Notes under the pieces: generated by a model
Seen by the model: the letters and a program-made list of their open reading frames with translations, nothing else
The model's database searches: none
What the model was told of the DNA's origin: nothing
Shown: in pieces, positions 54,150-63,714 of the stretch
Position numbering within the stretch: position 1 is the first letter of the stretch
Layout of the letters: the number at the start of each line of letters is the position of its first letter
Position numbers and translations under genes: made by a program
NCBI RefSeq assembly: GCF_014646055.1
Contig: NZ_BMMS01000016.1
Coordinates: 124,001 to 188,000 of the forward strand
DNA: 64,000 nucleotides
From: Wenjunlia tyrosinilytica
Lineage (GTDB): Bacteria; Actinomycetota; Actinomycetes; Streptomycetales; Streptomycetaceae
Reading direction: 5' to 3'

Positions 54150-54800
54150 TTGAACGTACTGCTGGACAACTTCGCGGCATTCCGCGAGGGGTTCTGGGGG
54201 ACCGTCGAACTGACGGGACTCAGTACGCTGCTCGCCCTCGTGCTGGGCACGCTCATAGCAGCGTTCCGCGTCTCTCCGGTCCCCGCGCTGCGGATCTTCG
54301 GGGCCACCTGGGTGACCCTGCTGCGCAACACCCCGCTGGTGCTGCTCTTCCTCGTCGTCACCCTCGGACTTCCCGCGCTCGGCCTCAAGGGCTGGGACTC
54401 GTTCTGGCTCGCCGTCATGGCGCTGGGCTGCTACACCTCGGCGTTCATCTGCGAGGCCGTCCGCTCGGGCATCAACACGGTGCCGGTCGGCCAGGCCGAG
54501 GCGGCGCGCAGCGTCGGGATGACCTTCACCCAGACGCTGGGCAACGTCGTCCTCCCGCAGGCCGTGCGCACGGCCATCCCGCCCATCGGCAGCCTGATCA
54601 TCGCGCTCGCCAAGAACTCGGCCATCGCCTCCGGGTTCAACGTGGTCGAGCTCGGCTCGGTGATGAAGACCCTCAACTCGGCGGCGGGCTACAACATCTA
54701 CGTGATCTTCTTCTGGATCGCGCTGTGCTACCTGATCATCACCTTCGCGGTCAGCGGCCTGTTCCGGCTGCTGGAGCACAAGCTGGCGGTGCCCCGATGA
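54150..54800 (+). CDS. gluC: Glutamate ABC importer permease GluC
   Basis: Membrane subunit of 216 residues with about five hydrophobic segments and the BPD loop EAARSVGMTFTQTLGNVVLPQA that contacts the ATPase. The start is TTG 54150 (LNVLLDNFAAFREGFW) with GGAG eight bases in front. Its stop overlaps the gluD start (ATGA). Confidence 0.94.
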   Translation: MNVLLDNFAAFREGFWGTVELTGLSTLLALVLGTLIAAFRVSPVPALRIFGATWVTLLRNTPLVLLFLVVTLGLPALGLKGWDSFWLAVMALGCYTSAFICEAVRSGINTVPVGQAEAARSVGMTFTQTLGNVVLPQAVRTAIPPIGSLIIALAKNSAIASGFNVVELGSVMKTLNSAAGYNIYVIFFWIALCYLIITFAVSGLFRLLEHKLAVPR

Positions 54801-55711
54801 GTTCCAGCGTCCTGTACGACGTCCCAGGCCCCAGGACCCGGCTGCGCTTCCGCGTCTACGGCGTCGTCTCCGTCATCGGCATCGCCGCGCTGCTCGCCTT
54901 CGTGGTCTACAAGTTCAACGACACCGGCCAGTTCCAGGCCGGGCTGTGGGACGACTACGAGTACTCCAACACCCAGCAGCGCATCGTCGACGGCCTCCTG
55001 ACGACCTTGAAGACCTTCGCTCTGGCGGCGCTGTTCTCACTCGCCCTCGGAGCGGTCCTGGCCTCGGGGCGGCTGTCGGACCACCGGCCCGTACGGGTGG
55101 TCTCCTCGCTGGTCGTGGAGTTCTTCCGCGCCATGCCGCTGCTGATCATGATCTTCCTGCTGTACTACGCGATCTTCACCACCAGCCCCATGTGGGCCGT
55201 GGTGATCGGGCTGACCCTCTACAACGGCTCGGTCCAGGCGGAGATCTTCAGGGCGGGCATCAAGGCCGTCTCCAAGGGCCAGAGCGAGGCCGGGTACGCG
55301 ATCGGGCTGCGCAAGACGCAGCTCATGGTGCACGTCCTGATCCCGCAGGCCGTCCGCTCCATGCTGCCGTCGATCATCAGCCAGCTCGTGGTGACGCTCA
55401 AGGACACCTCGCTCGGCTTCATCATCCTCTTCCACGAACTGCTCTTCGTGGGCAAGTCGTTCGCCGAGCAGACCCCTCCGGTCGGCGGTGTCTACGCCTT
55501 CATCCCGATGGTGATCGTCTTCGGCTCGATCTACATCGTGATGTGCCTGACGCTCTCCTCGCTGGCCACCTGGATCGAGCGGCGCACCCGCCGCAGCAAG
55601 AAGGGCACCCCTCCCCCGCTCGACACCCCCGCGACCCTGATGGCCGACCCGGGGCACACCGTCGAGTTCGAGCCGCGCGACGGGCGGCCGGAAGACCCGA
55701 AGGCCCTCTGA
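54797..55711 (+). CDS. gluD: Glutamate ABC importer permease GluD
   Basis: Membrane subunit of 304 residues. It begins with a hydrophilic piece and an extra hydrophobic segment (VVSVIGIAALLAFVVYKF), then the permease core with loop SEAGYAIGLRKTQLMVHVLIPQA. The C-terminal tail of about 45 residues is Pro- and charge-rich. Start ATG 54797 overlaps gluC. A hairpin terminator follows. Confidence 0.94.
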   Translation: MSSSVLYDVPGPRTRLRFRVYGVVSVIGIAALLAFVVYKFNDTGQFQAGLWDDYEYSNTQQRIVDGLLTTLKTFALAALFSLALGAVLASGRLSDHRPVRVVSSLVVEFFRAMPLLIMIFLLYYAIFTTSPMWAVVIGLTLYNGSVQAEIFRAGIKAVSKGQSEAGYAIGLRKTQLMVHVLIPQAVRSMLPSIISQLVVTLKDTSLGFIILFHELLFVGKSFAEQTPPVGGVYAFIPMVIVFGSIYIVMCLTLSSLATWIERRTRRSKKGTPPPLDTPATLMADPGHTVEFEPRDGRPEDPKAL

Positions 55712-55730
55712 CCCGGGCTCCTTCGCACAT

Positions 55731-55763
55731 GCGCCCCGGCGGCCCGAACGGCCGGCGGGGCGC
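55731..55763 (+). terminator. gluABCD terminator
   Basis: 14-base inverted repeat with one mismatch (55731-55744 and 55750-55763), loop of 5, 20 bases past gluD. The rest of 55712-55957 is the promoter side of the next gene and shows nothing else. Confidence 0.7.
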
Positions 55764-55957
55764 ACGTGTGTCCGCTCCGGCGCGCGCCCACGCGTCCGCC
55801 CCGGCTTGACGCGGCAAGCCGCAGTGGGTTGCATACGGTTTGTGATCGAAGGTCGGGCAGGTACGCGCCCAGGCAAGCCGCCCTGGGCCCTCACGCGGGC
55901 TCGGACGCCCGTCGGGTCCATGACGCGAGCGGACTCCACGCGAGCAGGGGTGGCCGC

Positions 55958-57733
55958 GTGGACCCTGTGATCGTGGTCGGCGGGGGGCCCGTCGGCCTGG
56001 CCCTGGCGCTCGCCCTCGCCCGGCAGGACGTGCCGAGCGTGGTGATCGAGCAGGGCGAGGGGCGGCCACGCGAGAACCCCCGCACGGTGGTGCTGCGCCC
56101 CGACACCGCGGCCCTGCTGACCCGGCTCGGCTACAAGAGCGCTTGCTCCGACGGGGCGTCATGGACCGTGTGGCGCACGATGCGGCGGCGGCGGGAACTC
56201 CTGCGGGTGGAGTTCGGCGGCGGTGACCGCTTCGGCGACCACGAGGGGATCGCTCCCGGGCCGCGCCCCGCCGACGGGGCCCGCCCCACCGGGCCTCGCC
56301 CGGCTGCCGGATACCGCCCCGCCGCCGGCCAGGACGACGGCTACGCCGACGGGGTGATGGGCCGTCAGCCCTCCCCGCTGCATCTGCGGCAGAACCTCCT
56401 CCTGCGCGGACTCGCCGACGCGGCCGCCGCCTCCGGACTCATCCAGCTGGCCACCGGCTCCCACGTCGACGCCGTCGAACAGGACGACGACGGGGTGACC
56501 GTGCACACCCGCGGCGACGCGACCACCTGGTGGCGGGGCAGCCACCTCGTCGGCTGCGACGGAACGCGGTCCATCGTCCGCAAGCTCCTCGGCGTCCGCT
56601 TCCCCGGCCGCACCGCGGTGGACCGCTACGCCGTCGCCACCGTCCGGGCCGAACTCCCCTTCCCGGGCGAGGCGCTGCTGCACTGGGAGCCGCCGTGGCG
56701 CGGTGACAGCGAGGTGACCGCCCGCCCGCTGCCGGACGGGGTGTGGCGCGTCGACTGGCGGCTGCCTCCCGTCTCCAGCACGGCGGCGATGGCCTCTCAC
56801 GGCGACCTGCTGACCCCGGACGCGCTGATCACCAAGATCCGCGACACACTCGCCGGCTGGTGCGGGAGCGTCCCCCGGTACGATCTGCTCGCCTCCGCCG
56901 AGTACGGGGTGCACCAGCGGCTGGCGCAGCGATGGCGCGTCGGACGGGCGTTCCTGGCCGGGGACGCGGCGCACCAGCTCGGGGCGCTGGGTGTGCAGTC
57001 CGTCGACGAGGGCCTTCGCGACGTCGACAACCTCGCCTGGAAGCTCGCCGCCGCCTGGCACCGCCACGCCTCGGACACCCTGCTCGACAGCTACCAGGCC
57101 GAGCGGCGCGGCGCGGTCGGCGCCCGGCTGCGGGCCGCCGACCAGGCGCTGCCGCTGCTGCGCTCCTCGGGGGCGCTGCGGTCGGCGCGCCGCTCCCTGC
57201 TGTCGGGGCCGGCGCGCAAGCACGGCTCCCTGCTGAGCGACGGGAATGTGGGGACGGGGCTGCTCGGCGGCCCGTCGGTCTACCGCCGCTCCAGGCTCTC
57301 GGCCCCCTCGTCCTCGGCCACCACCGACACTCCGGTGGGCGGGCAGGTCGACGATGTGCCGGTCACCGCGCTCGACGGTTCCCGCACCCGGCTGCGGGAG
57401 CGGCTCGGGCGCGATCTGCTGGTCGTGCTGGTGGCACCGGGGACGGGGGTGTGGGACAGCAGGCACTGGCTGTCCGCCGGACTGATGCCCGCCCTGTCCG
57501 CGGCCACCGCCGCCCTGCCCGTCCCGGCGGAGCTGCTGGTCGCCGAGACCTATCCGGGCTCGACGGCCCACACCGTCCTGCTGGTGCGCCCCGACGGGCA
57601 TCTGGCGGCGGTGATGAACGGCTTCCGTCCGGCGGAGCTGCACGCGAGCGCCGAACTGGCGCGGGGCGGCTCGCCGGAAGCGGAGGCGGAGACCGAGGCG
57701 GAGCAGTCCCAGGACCGGGTGGGTACCGGCTGA
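55958..57733 (+). CDS. FAD-dependent aromatic-ring-type monooxygenase (PheA/TfdB family)
   Basis: 591 residues. FAD-binding VVGGGPVGLALALALARQ at the N-terminus, the middle block HLVGCDGTRSIVRKLLG and the second FAD motif RAFLAGDAAHQLGALGVQSVDEGLRDVDNLAWKL split over about 30 residues. These are the motifs of class A flavoprotein hydroxylases (phenol hydroxylase, polyketide tailoring enzymes). The usual PxGGQGMN sequence after GDAAH reads LGALGVQSVDEG here, so the flavin site may differ. An additional thioredoxin-like C-terminal domain (residues about 450-570) is present as in PheA. A low-complexity linker (around 105-125, GARPTGPRPAAGYRPA) interrupts the N-terminal half. GTG start 55958 with AGGGGTG. 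Substrate unknown. Confidence 0.85.
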   Translation: MDPVIVVGGGPVGLALALALARQDVPSVVIEQGEGRPRENPRTVVLRPDTAALLTRLGYKSACSDGASWTVWRTMRRRRELLRVEFGGGDRFGDHEGIAPGPRPADGARPTGPRPAAGYRPAAGQDDGYADGVMGRQPSPLHLRQNLLLRGLADAAAASGLIQLATGSHVDAVEQDDDGVTVHTRGDATTWWRGSHLVGCDGTRSIVRKLLGVRFPGRTAVDRYAVATVRAELPFPGEALLHWEPPWRGDSEVTARPLPDGVWRVDWRLPPVSSTAAMASHGDLLTPDALITKIRDTLAGWCGSVPRYDLLASAEYGVHQRLAQRWRVGRAFLAGDAAHQLGALGVQSVDEGLRDVDNLAWKLAAAWHRHASDTLLDSYQAERRGAVGARLRAADQALPLLRSSGALRSARRSLLSGPARKHGSLLSDGNVGTGLLGGPSVYRRSRLSAPSSSATTDTPVGGQVDDVPVTALDGSRTRLRERLGRDLLVVLVAPGTGVWDSRHWLSAGLMPALSAATAALPVPAELLVAETYPGSTAHTVLLVRPDGHLAAVMNGFRPAELHASAELARGGSPEAEAETEAEQSQDRVGTG

Positions 57734-57805
57734 AGGGTGGCGCCTGGGCCGCCCGGCCTGTTATCGGACAGGCATTCGAGTCGCGTCGGTGCGCTCGCAG
57801 GGTCG

Positions 57806-59302
57806 TCAGCGCGCGTACTCCGTGGCGCGGCTCTCCCGCACCACGGTGATCCGGATCTGGCCCGGATAGGTCAGCTCCTGCTCGACCTGCTTGGCCACAT
57901 CACGCGCGATCACCTGCGCCTGGAGGTCGTCCACCTCGTCCGGGCGCACCATCACCCGGATCTCGCGGCCCGCCTGCATGGCGAAGACCTTGCCCACACC
58001 CTCGTGGGAGGCGGCGATGCGCTCCAGGCGTTCCAGGCGCTTGACGTACGCCTCCAGCGATTCGCGCCGGGCACCGGGCCGCCCTCCTGAGATGGCGTCG
58101 GCGGCCTGGGTCAGCACGGCCTCGACGGTGCGCGCCTCCACCTCGTTGTGGTGCGCCTCGATGGCGTGCACGACGTCCTCGTCCTCGCCGTAGCGGCGGG
58201 CGACGTCCGCGCCGATATGGGCATGGCTGCCCTCGACCTCATGAGTGAGGGCCTTGCCGATGTCGTGCAGCATCGTGCCGCGTTTGACCGGCGCCGGGTC
58301 CAGGCCGAGTTCGCAGGCGATCATCGCGGCGATGTGCGCCGACTCGACGAGATGGCCGAGCACGTTCTGGCCGTAGGAGGTGCGGTAGCGCAGGCGGCCC
58401 AGCAGCCGTACGAGTTCCGGGTGCACATCGGTGATCCCGACATCCACGAGCGCCTCCTCCGCCGCCCGCTGGCACAGTTGCTCGACCTCGGCATTGCTGC
58501 GCTCGTAGACCTCCTCGATCCGGTGGGGGTGGATGCGGCCGTCGGCGACCAGGGAGTCCAGGGTGAGCCGGCCGACCTCCCGGCGCACGGGGTCGAAGCA
58601 GGACAGCAGGACGGCCTCGGGGGTGTCGTCGATGATCAGGTTCACCCCGGTGACCGACTCGAAGGCCCTGATGTTGCGCCCCTCACGGCCGATGATCCGG
58701 CCCTTCATGTCGTCGCTGGGCAGGTGGAGCACGGAGACGACGGACTCGGCGGTCTGCTCGCCGGCCACGCGCTGGATCGCGGACGCCACGATCCTGCGGG
58801 CCCGCTCCTCCCCGCGCTCACGGGCGGCGTTCTCGATGTCCCTGACCAGCACGGCGGCCTCGCGCTTGGCCTGGTTCTCCAGGGTCTTGACCAGCTCGGC
58901 CCTGGCCGCGGCGGCGGTCAGCCCGGCGGCGCGCTCCAGGATCCGGCGGCGGTCGTCCGCCACGTCCCGCAGCTCTGCCCGCTTGGCCTCCACGACCCGC
59001 TCGGCCGAGGCGAGTTCGCGCCTGGCGAGCTGGATCCGGTCCGCCTCGGCATCGATGCGCTCCTCGCGGTCGGCCAGCCGCTGCTCGCGCCGTTCGAGAT
59101 CGGCGCGCAGCTCACGCACCTCGTTCTTGAGCGCCCGGATCTCCTCCTCCGCCTCCTCCGTGGCCCGGCGGGCGTCCTCGTGGGCCACGGCCTTGATGGC
59201 CTCGGCCTCCTGACGGGCCGTCGAACGAAGCCGCCACATGAGCACGGCGGCGATGGTCGCGAGAATGGACAGACCCGACCCGGTCCCCAGCGCGAGCTCC
59301 AT
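57806..59302 (-). CDS. rny: Ribonuclease Y
   Basis: Membrane-anchored endoribonuclease of 498 residues that starts decay of many mRNAs. One N-terminal hydrophobic segment (LSILATIAAVLMWRL), a long coiled coil rich in Arg/Glu/Ala (35-170), the KH domain (MKGRIIGREGRNIRAFESVTGV) and the HD domain (TMLHDIGKALTHEVEG). ATG 59302 with GGGAG; the frame is open further, but the homologous part begins here. Convergent with the monooxygenase gene, 72 bases apart, with no clear terminator between. The name rny is by homology. Confidence 0.94.
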   Translation of the reverse strand: MELALGTGSGLSILATIAAVLMWRLRSTARQEAEAIKAVAHEDARRATEEAEEEIRALKNEVRELRADLERREQRLADREERIDAEADRIQLARRELASAERVVEAKRAELRDVADDRRRILERAAGLTAAAARAELVKTLENQAKREAAVLVRDIENAARERGEERARRIVASAIQRVAGEQTAESVVSVLHLPSDDMKGRIIGREGRNIRAFESVTGVNLIIDDTPEAVLLSCFDPVRREVGRLTLDSLVADGRIHPHRIEEVYERSNAEVEQLCQRAAEEALVDVGITDVHPELVRLLGRLRYRTSYGQNVLGHLVESAHIAAMIACELGLDPAPVKRGTMLHDIGKALTHEVEGSHAHIGADVARRYGEDEDVVHAIEAHHNEVEARTVEAVLTQAADAISGGRPGARRESLEAYVKRLERLERIAASHEGVGKVFAMQAGREIRVMVRPDEVDDLQAQVIARDVAKQVEQELTYPGQIRITVVRESRATEYAR

Positions 59303-59895
59303 GGCCCCAACTCCCGTTCTCCCGCGCGCCACGGCAGCCCTCGGCCGACACCGGAGCAGGACAGACGGGACGCGGTGCCGCGTCACCGCGAGGACCAGGA
59401 CCGATTACCCGTACGGGTGAACCCGAAAAGGGAAGACGCCACCCCTGCGTGTGAACCGGGTGCCGACTGCAGGCGCACCGGATCCTGTGGCGGACCGGAC
59501 GGGAGGGCGGTTCGGAAATGGTCGGTCGTGGCCTGCTCGGCTTCTGTTCCGGACACTGCTGGAGACGTGTTCGGCCTTGCGTGTTCGGCGAGGCTGCCCC
59601 TCACTCACTGTGAGGCTAGGGCGCCGCAGAGTCAGGGTCAAGAAAACCGACAACCCCCGAACGGCACCCGGCCCGAGGGGCCTGGGTCACTCATGAGCGG
59701 GTCGCTCGGTCACCCGCGCACGGGCCGCCCGGTCCCCCCCCCCGCCCGTCGAGGGGACCTCCGGTCCCCGGACCTCACGTCCGCGCCACCCGCACCGGTG
59801 GGGCGATCACCGGGGAGATGGGCCTGCTCGTCACTCACGAGCGGATCCTGCCGGTCACCCGGACCGCATCTGCCCGTCCCCTACCGGTCTCTCGG

Positions 59896-60067
59896 CACTC
59901 GCGAGGTGTCCGGGTCACTCGTGACCGGATCTCCCGGATCGCCTGGACCGGCGCTGCCCGCCCCCGCATCTGCCCGTCCCCGTATCCGCCTCCGGGACAC
60001 TCGCGAGGTGTCCGGGTCACTCATGACCGGATCTCCCGGATCGCCTGGACCGGCGCTGCCCGCACTC
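59896..60067. repeat. Long tandem repeat, period 102 bases, in the rny-recX spacer
   Basis: A 66-base block at 59896-59961 recurs at 59998-60063 with one mismatch; the start of a third copy (CACTCGCGAGG) is at 60115. Diverged copies reach back to about 59690. The spacer 59303-60212 is 910 bases, the longest in the window, and no gene is seen in it. A short inverted repeat CCTCAC-N5-GTGAGG at 59599-59615 is the only other structure. Confidence 0.9.
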
Positions 60068-60212
60068 ATAGCTGCCCGCCCTCGTATCTGCCCGTCCCGT
60101 ATCCGCCTCGGGGACACTCGCGAGGTCTTCCGGCCACCCCGCGCGGGTCGCCGCGGGGAGGGCGGCCTCGTCACTCGTGAAACGGATCCCCGGGCCACCC
60201 GTCCAGGGGTGT

Positions 60213-60836
60213 TCACTCGGGGAGGTACTGCTCCAGCGCCTCCGCGTCTTCGCCTTCCTCCTCCAGCGCCGCGCGGACCACGCTCAGGGCGAGGCCCTCG
60301 CTGTAGCCCTTGCGGGCGAGCAATCCGGCGAGGCGGCGGATGCGTTTCTCGCGCTCGAGGCCGCGCGTCGCGCGGAGTTTGCGCTCCACCAACTCGCGGG
60401 CCGTGGCCTCCTCCTGTGCGGCGTCGAGCTGCCCGACCGCCTCGTCCACCAGCTCGCCGTCCACTCCCCGCGTGCGCAGCTCGCGCGCGAGGGCGCGCCG
60501 GGCCAGGCCGCGGCTGTGGTGCCGGGACTCGACCCAGGCGTTGGCGAAGGCGCTGTCGTCGATGAGCCCCACATCCTCGAATCTGGCCAGGACATGCTCG
60601 GCCACGTCCTCGGGGATGTCCCTGCGGCGCATGGCTTCGGCGAGTTGCCCACGAGTGCGCGGAGTGCCCGTCAGCAGGCGCAGGCACAGCGCGCGTGCCG
60701 CCTCCTCGGGATCGCGGGGAGGCGTCGGCTCCTCCCCGTCGGTCCTGCGGCGCCCTCTCCGCCCCCGTTTCGGCGGCCCCTCGCTCCCGGTGCCGGGACC
60801 GCCACTACCGGAGAGGGCGCCCGTCTCCTCCCGCAC
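60213..60836 (-). CDS. recX: Regulatory protein RecX
   Basis: 207-residue RecA modulator made of three-helix repeats (ALCLRLLTGTPRTRGQLAEAM, DVAEHVLARFEDVGLIDDSAFANAWVESR, GLARRALARELRTRGV, REKRIRRLAGLLARKGYSE). It binds RecA filaments. N-terminal basic extension of about 40 residues. GTG 60836 lies 8 bases after the recA stop; recA and recX form an operon. Confidence 0.95.
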   Translation of the reverse strand: MREETGALSGSGGPGTGSEGPPKRGRRGRRRTDGEEPTPPRDPEEAARALCLRLLTGTPRTRGQLAEAMRRRDIPEDVAEHVLARFEDVGLIDDSAFANAWVESRHHSRGLARRALARELRTRGVDGELVDEAVGQLDAAQEEATARELVERKLRATRGLEREKRIRRLAGLLARKGYSEGLALSVVRAALEEEGEDAEALEQYLPE

Positions 60837-60843
60837 TCCCGCC

Positions 60844-61971
60844 TCAGCTCTTGACGGTCGCGGTCGCCTTCGCCGCCTTCGCGCCCTTGGCCGTGGCAGC
60901 GACGGCCTTCGCCGGGGCCGCGGGCTCCTCTGCCGCCTTGGCGGCGGGCTCGGCCGCGGCCGCCGGGGCGTCGAGCTTCGGGCCGATGCCCAGCTTCTCC
61001 TTGATCCGCTTCTCGACCTCGTCGGCGAGGTCGGGGTTGTCCCGAAGGAAGTTACGGGCGTTCTCCTTGCCCTGGCCGAGCTGGTCGCCCTCGTACGTGT
61101 ACCAGGCGCCCGACTTGCGGATGAAGCCGTGCTCCACGCCCATGTCGATCAGGCCGCCCTCGCGGCTGATGCCGTGGCCGTAGAGGATGTCGAACTCGGC
61201 CTGCTTGAAGGGCGGGGCCATCTTGTTCTTGACGACCTTGACGCGCGTGCGGTTGCCGACGGCCTCGGTGCCGTCCTTGAGGGTCTCGATGCGGCGGATG
61301 TCCAGACGCACGGAGGCGTAGAACTTCAGCGCGCGGCCACCGGTCGTGGTCTCGGGCGAGCCGAACATCACGCCGATCTTCTCGCGGAGCTGGTTGATGA
61401 AGATCGCGGTGGTCTTCGACTGGTTCAGCGCGCCGGCGATCTTGCGCAGGGCCTGGCTCATCAGGCGGGCCTGGAGGCCGACGTGGGAGTCGCCCATCTC
61501 GCCCTCGATCTCCGCCCGCGGCACCAGCGCGGCCACGGAGTCGATGACGATGAGGTCGAGCGCGCCGGAGCGCACGAGCATGTCGACGATCTCGAGCGCC
61601 TGCTCACCCGTGTCCGGCTGGGAGATGATGAGCGAGTCGGTGTCGACTCCGAGCTTCTTGGCGTACTCCGGGTCGAGCGCGTGCTCGGCGTCCACGAACG
61701 CCACCGCGCCGCCCATCTTCTGCGCGTTCGCCACCGCGTGCAGGGTCATGGTCGTCTTGCCGGAGGACTCCGGACCGTAGATCTCGACGACCCGGCCGCG
61801 CGGGAGCCCGCCGATGCCGAGGGCGACGTCGAGGGCGGTCGACCCCGTCGGGATGACCTCCACCGGCTCGCGCGCGCCGTCTCCGAGGCGCATGACGGCA
61901 CCCTTGCCGAACTGCCGTTCAATCTGTGCGAGCGCGGCGTCCAGCGCCTTCTCGCGGTCGGTTCCTGCCAT
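60844..61971 (-). CDS. recA: Recombinase RecA
   Basis: Strand-exchange ATPase and co-protease of LexA, 375 residues. Walker [10 protein letters not shown] (about 68-76), Walker [20 protein letters not shown]-binding loop [21 protein letters not shown] and [23 protein letters not shown] 61971 with GGTGGA; longer in-frame ORF upstream has no better start. The C-terminal Ala/Lys-rich tail (about 45 residues) is typical of Streptomyces. SOS-type site 121 bases upstream. A DnaA box is in the same region. Confidence 0.98.
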   Translation of the reverse strand: MAGTDREKALDAALAQIERQFGKGAVMRLGDGAREPVEVIPTGSTALDVALGIGGLPRGRVVEIYGPESSGKTTMTLHAVANAQKMGGAVAFVDAEHALDPEYAKKLGVDTDSLIISQPDTGEQALEIVDMLVRSGALDLIVIDSVAALVPRAEIEGEMGDSHVGLQARLMSQALRKIAGALNQSKTTAIFINQLREKIGVMFGSPETTTGGRALKFYASVRLDIRRIETLKDGTEAVGNRTRVKVVKNKMAPPFKQAEFDILYGHGISREGGLIDMGVEHGFIRKSGAWYTYEGDQLGQGKENARNFLRDNPDLADEVEKRIKEKLGIGPKLDAPAAAAEPAAKAAEEPAAPAKAVAATAKGAKAAKATATVKS

Positions 61972-62060
61972 CGGTTCCACCCTGGGGGTCTGTGTCGAGC
62001 GCTTCACGTCCACGACGCTAGCCGGTCCCACTGACATCGCGCCCCGGCTCGTACCCGACC

Positions 62061-62069
62061 TGTGGACAA
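62061..62069 (-). promoter_or_regulatory. DnaA box in the recA promoter region
   Basis: TGTGGACAA, i.e. TTGTCCACA on the minus strand, an exact Streptomyces DnaA box 90 bases upstream of the recA start. Confidence 0.45.
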
Positions 62070-62091
62070 CTCACCGCCCACCATCCTATGG

Positions 62092-62103
62092 GAATGGATG
62101 TTC
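62092..62103 (-). promoter_or_regulatory. SOS/Cheo-type LexA site of recA
   Basis: GAACATCCATTC on the minus strand, the same sequence as the Cheo-like box described for a Streptomyces recA promoter. Right half is a perfect SOS half-site (GTTCGA on the plus strand), left half is partial. 121 bases upstream of recA. Confidence 0.75.
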
Positions 62104-62154
62104 GATTGTCGGTCCGGGGCGCACCGTGCCCTGGACCGGAAGGGGAAATGCCAG

Positions 62155-62260
62155 GTCAGCGGCAGAACAAAGCGACGGCAGAACAAGCAACGGCGGAACG
62201 GACAGCGGCCGGACAGGCAGCGGCGAAACGGTCACCGGCCGAACAGACAGCGGCGACGGC
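62155..62260. repeat. Degenerate 15-base tandem repeat upstream of recA
   Basis: About seven units built on AGCGGCNGAACA (near 62155, 62170, 62186, 62201, 62216, 62231 and 62246), between the recA promoter and the 3' end of the AI-2E permease gene. Spacer 61972-62275 contains the recA regulatory sites and this array. Confidence 0.8.
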
Positions 62261-62275
62261 CGGCGGCGGGAAGAG

Positions 62276-63571
62276 TCAGCGGCGGAACATCCGGCGCACC
62301 ACGGCCGCCGCCGAGGCGCCCGACCGCCGCCGGATCCGCTGCTGGGCCCGAGGATCCGTCACTTCGTAACGTTTGATGTACGCGCCCAAGAAGCTCTGGA
62401 GGGTCGCCGTCGCCGGGATGGCGATGAGCGCGCCGACCGCGCCCATCAGCGCCGTTCCGGCGATCACGGAGCCGAACGCGACCGCCGGGTGGATGTCCAC
62501 GGTCCTCGCCGTGATGCGGGGCTGGAGCAGGTAGTTCTCGAACTGCTGGTAGATCACCACGAAGACGAGCACCCACAGCGCGTCCCACGGATCGACGGTG
62601 AACGCCAGCAGCATGGGCAGCGCCCCGGCCATGTAGGTGCCCACCGTGGGGATGAACTGCGAGACCAGGCCCACCCAGACCGCCAGCGCGGGCGCGTAGG
62701 GGACCCCCACGAACTCGAAGAGGATGTAGTGGGCGACCGCCGAGACGATCGCCATGAGCGCGCGCGAGTAGAGGTATCCGCCGGTCTTGGCGACGGCGAT
62801 CTCCCACGCCCGCAGCACCTCGGCCTGGCGTGCAGGGGGCAGGACCGAGCACACCGCCCGGCGCAGCCTCGGCCCCTCGGCGGCGAAGTAGTAGGCGAAC
62901 AAGGTGATGGTCAGCCCCTTGAACACCGCGCTGAGCACGGTGGCGGACAGCCCCCACACACTGAAGGCGCCCTCCTGCAGATACCTGCGCAGCCAGCTCG
63001 AGTGCAGGACGTTCTCCTGCACCTTGCCCGGGGACAGCTTCTGGTCGAAGGTGCTGTTGATCCACAGGATCACGGAGTTGATGTAGTCGGGCAGGTTCTC
63101 CACCATCGTGCGGATCTGGTCGATCAGCAAGGAGCCGAGCGCGGCGGTGAACCCCGCGGCGAACAGCAGCAGGCCGAGGAAGACAACGCCCGTCGCCAGT
63201 CCCCGGCGCATCCCGCGCGCGGCCATGCGGTCCACCGCCGGCTCCACCGCGAGCGCCAGGAAGAACGCGATCAGCACCGACATCAGCAGGCCCAGCAGTT
63301 GATGGAAGGCCCAGCTGACGAAGCGGAACGCGCCGAACAGCGCGAACGCCAGGAGCATGGCGCGCGGAAGCCACCGCGGCATCCGGTCGCGGTCGCGTTC
63401 ACCGCCACGGCCGGGAGAACCGTCGCGGTCGCCGTCGCGACCGGCGGTGTCTCCCTCGGCGGTGTCTCCCTCGGCGGCCTCGCCGTCGGCGGCGTCTCCC
63501 TCGGCGTCGCCACCCGGTGTCCCGTCCGATGGCTCGCCCGACGTCTGCGGTATCTGATCACTGCTCGGCAC
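62276..63571 (-). CDS. AI-2E family transporter (TqsA/PerM-type)
   Basis: Membrane protein of 431 residues with about eight hydrophobic segments. Family blocks: GVVFLGLLLFAAGFTAALG, VGLVSQFIPTVGTYMAGALPMLLAF, YQQFENYLLQPRI and GALIAIPATA, all standard for the superfamily. The first 70 residues form a charged tail with repeated EGDTAEGDTAGRDGDRDG units. Start GTG 63571 is chosen by family length; the ribosome site is weak. Transport substrate is unknown (the family name comes from E. coli TqsA); a role as Na+/H+ antiporter has been described for some members. Same strand as recA but separated from it. Confidence 0.9.
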   Translation of the reverse strand: MPSSDQIPQTSGEPSDGTPGGDAEGDAADGEAAEGDTAEGDTAGRDGDRDGSPGRGGERDRDRMPRWLPRAMLLAFALFGAFRFVSWAFHQLLGLLMSVLIAFFLALAVEPAVDRMAARGMRRGLATGVVFLGLLLFAAGFTAALGSLLIDQIRTMVENLPDYINSVILWINSTFDQKLSPGKVQENVLHSSWLRRYLQEGAFSVWGLSATVLSAVFKGLTITLFAYYFAAEGPRLRRAVCSVLPPARQAEVLRAWEIAVAKTGGYLYSRALMAIVSAVAHYILFEFVGVPYAPALAVWVGLVSQFIPTVGTYMAGALPMLLAFTVDPWDALWVLVFVVIYQQFENYLLQPRITARTVDIHPAVAFGSVIAGTALMGAVGALIAIPATATLQSFLGAYIKRYEVTDPRAQQRIRRRSGASAAAVVRRMFRR

Positions 63572-63714
63572 GCGGTCAGTCTGGCCTACCGCGTGCGCCG
63601 CGGCTAACCCCTGGCGCCACCCGTCCGGCACGGCCGGGCGCCGTTGCCGCCCAACACCGCCGTCGAGCCACGCCGTTCGGCGCACCCGTCGAGCAGGCGG
63701 CTTCCTTGACGAGA

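Noticed and set aside
59383-59653. Small minus-strand ORFs upstream of rny
   Set aside because: No ribosome site, no family likeness, and codon third positions do not follow the usual G/C bias.
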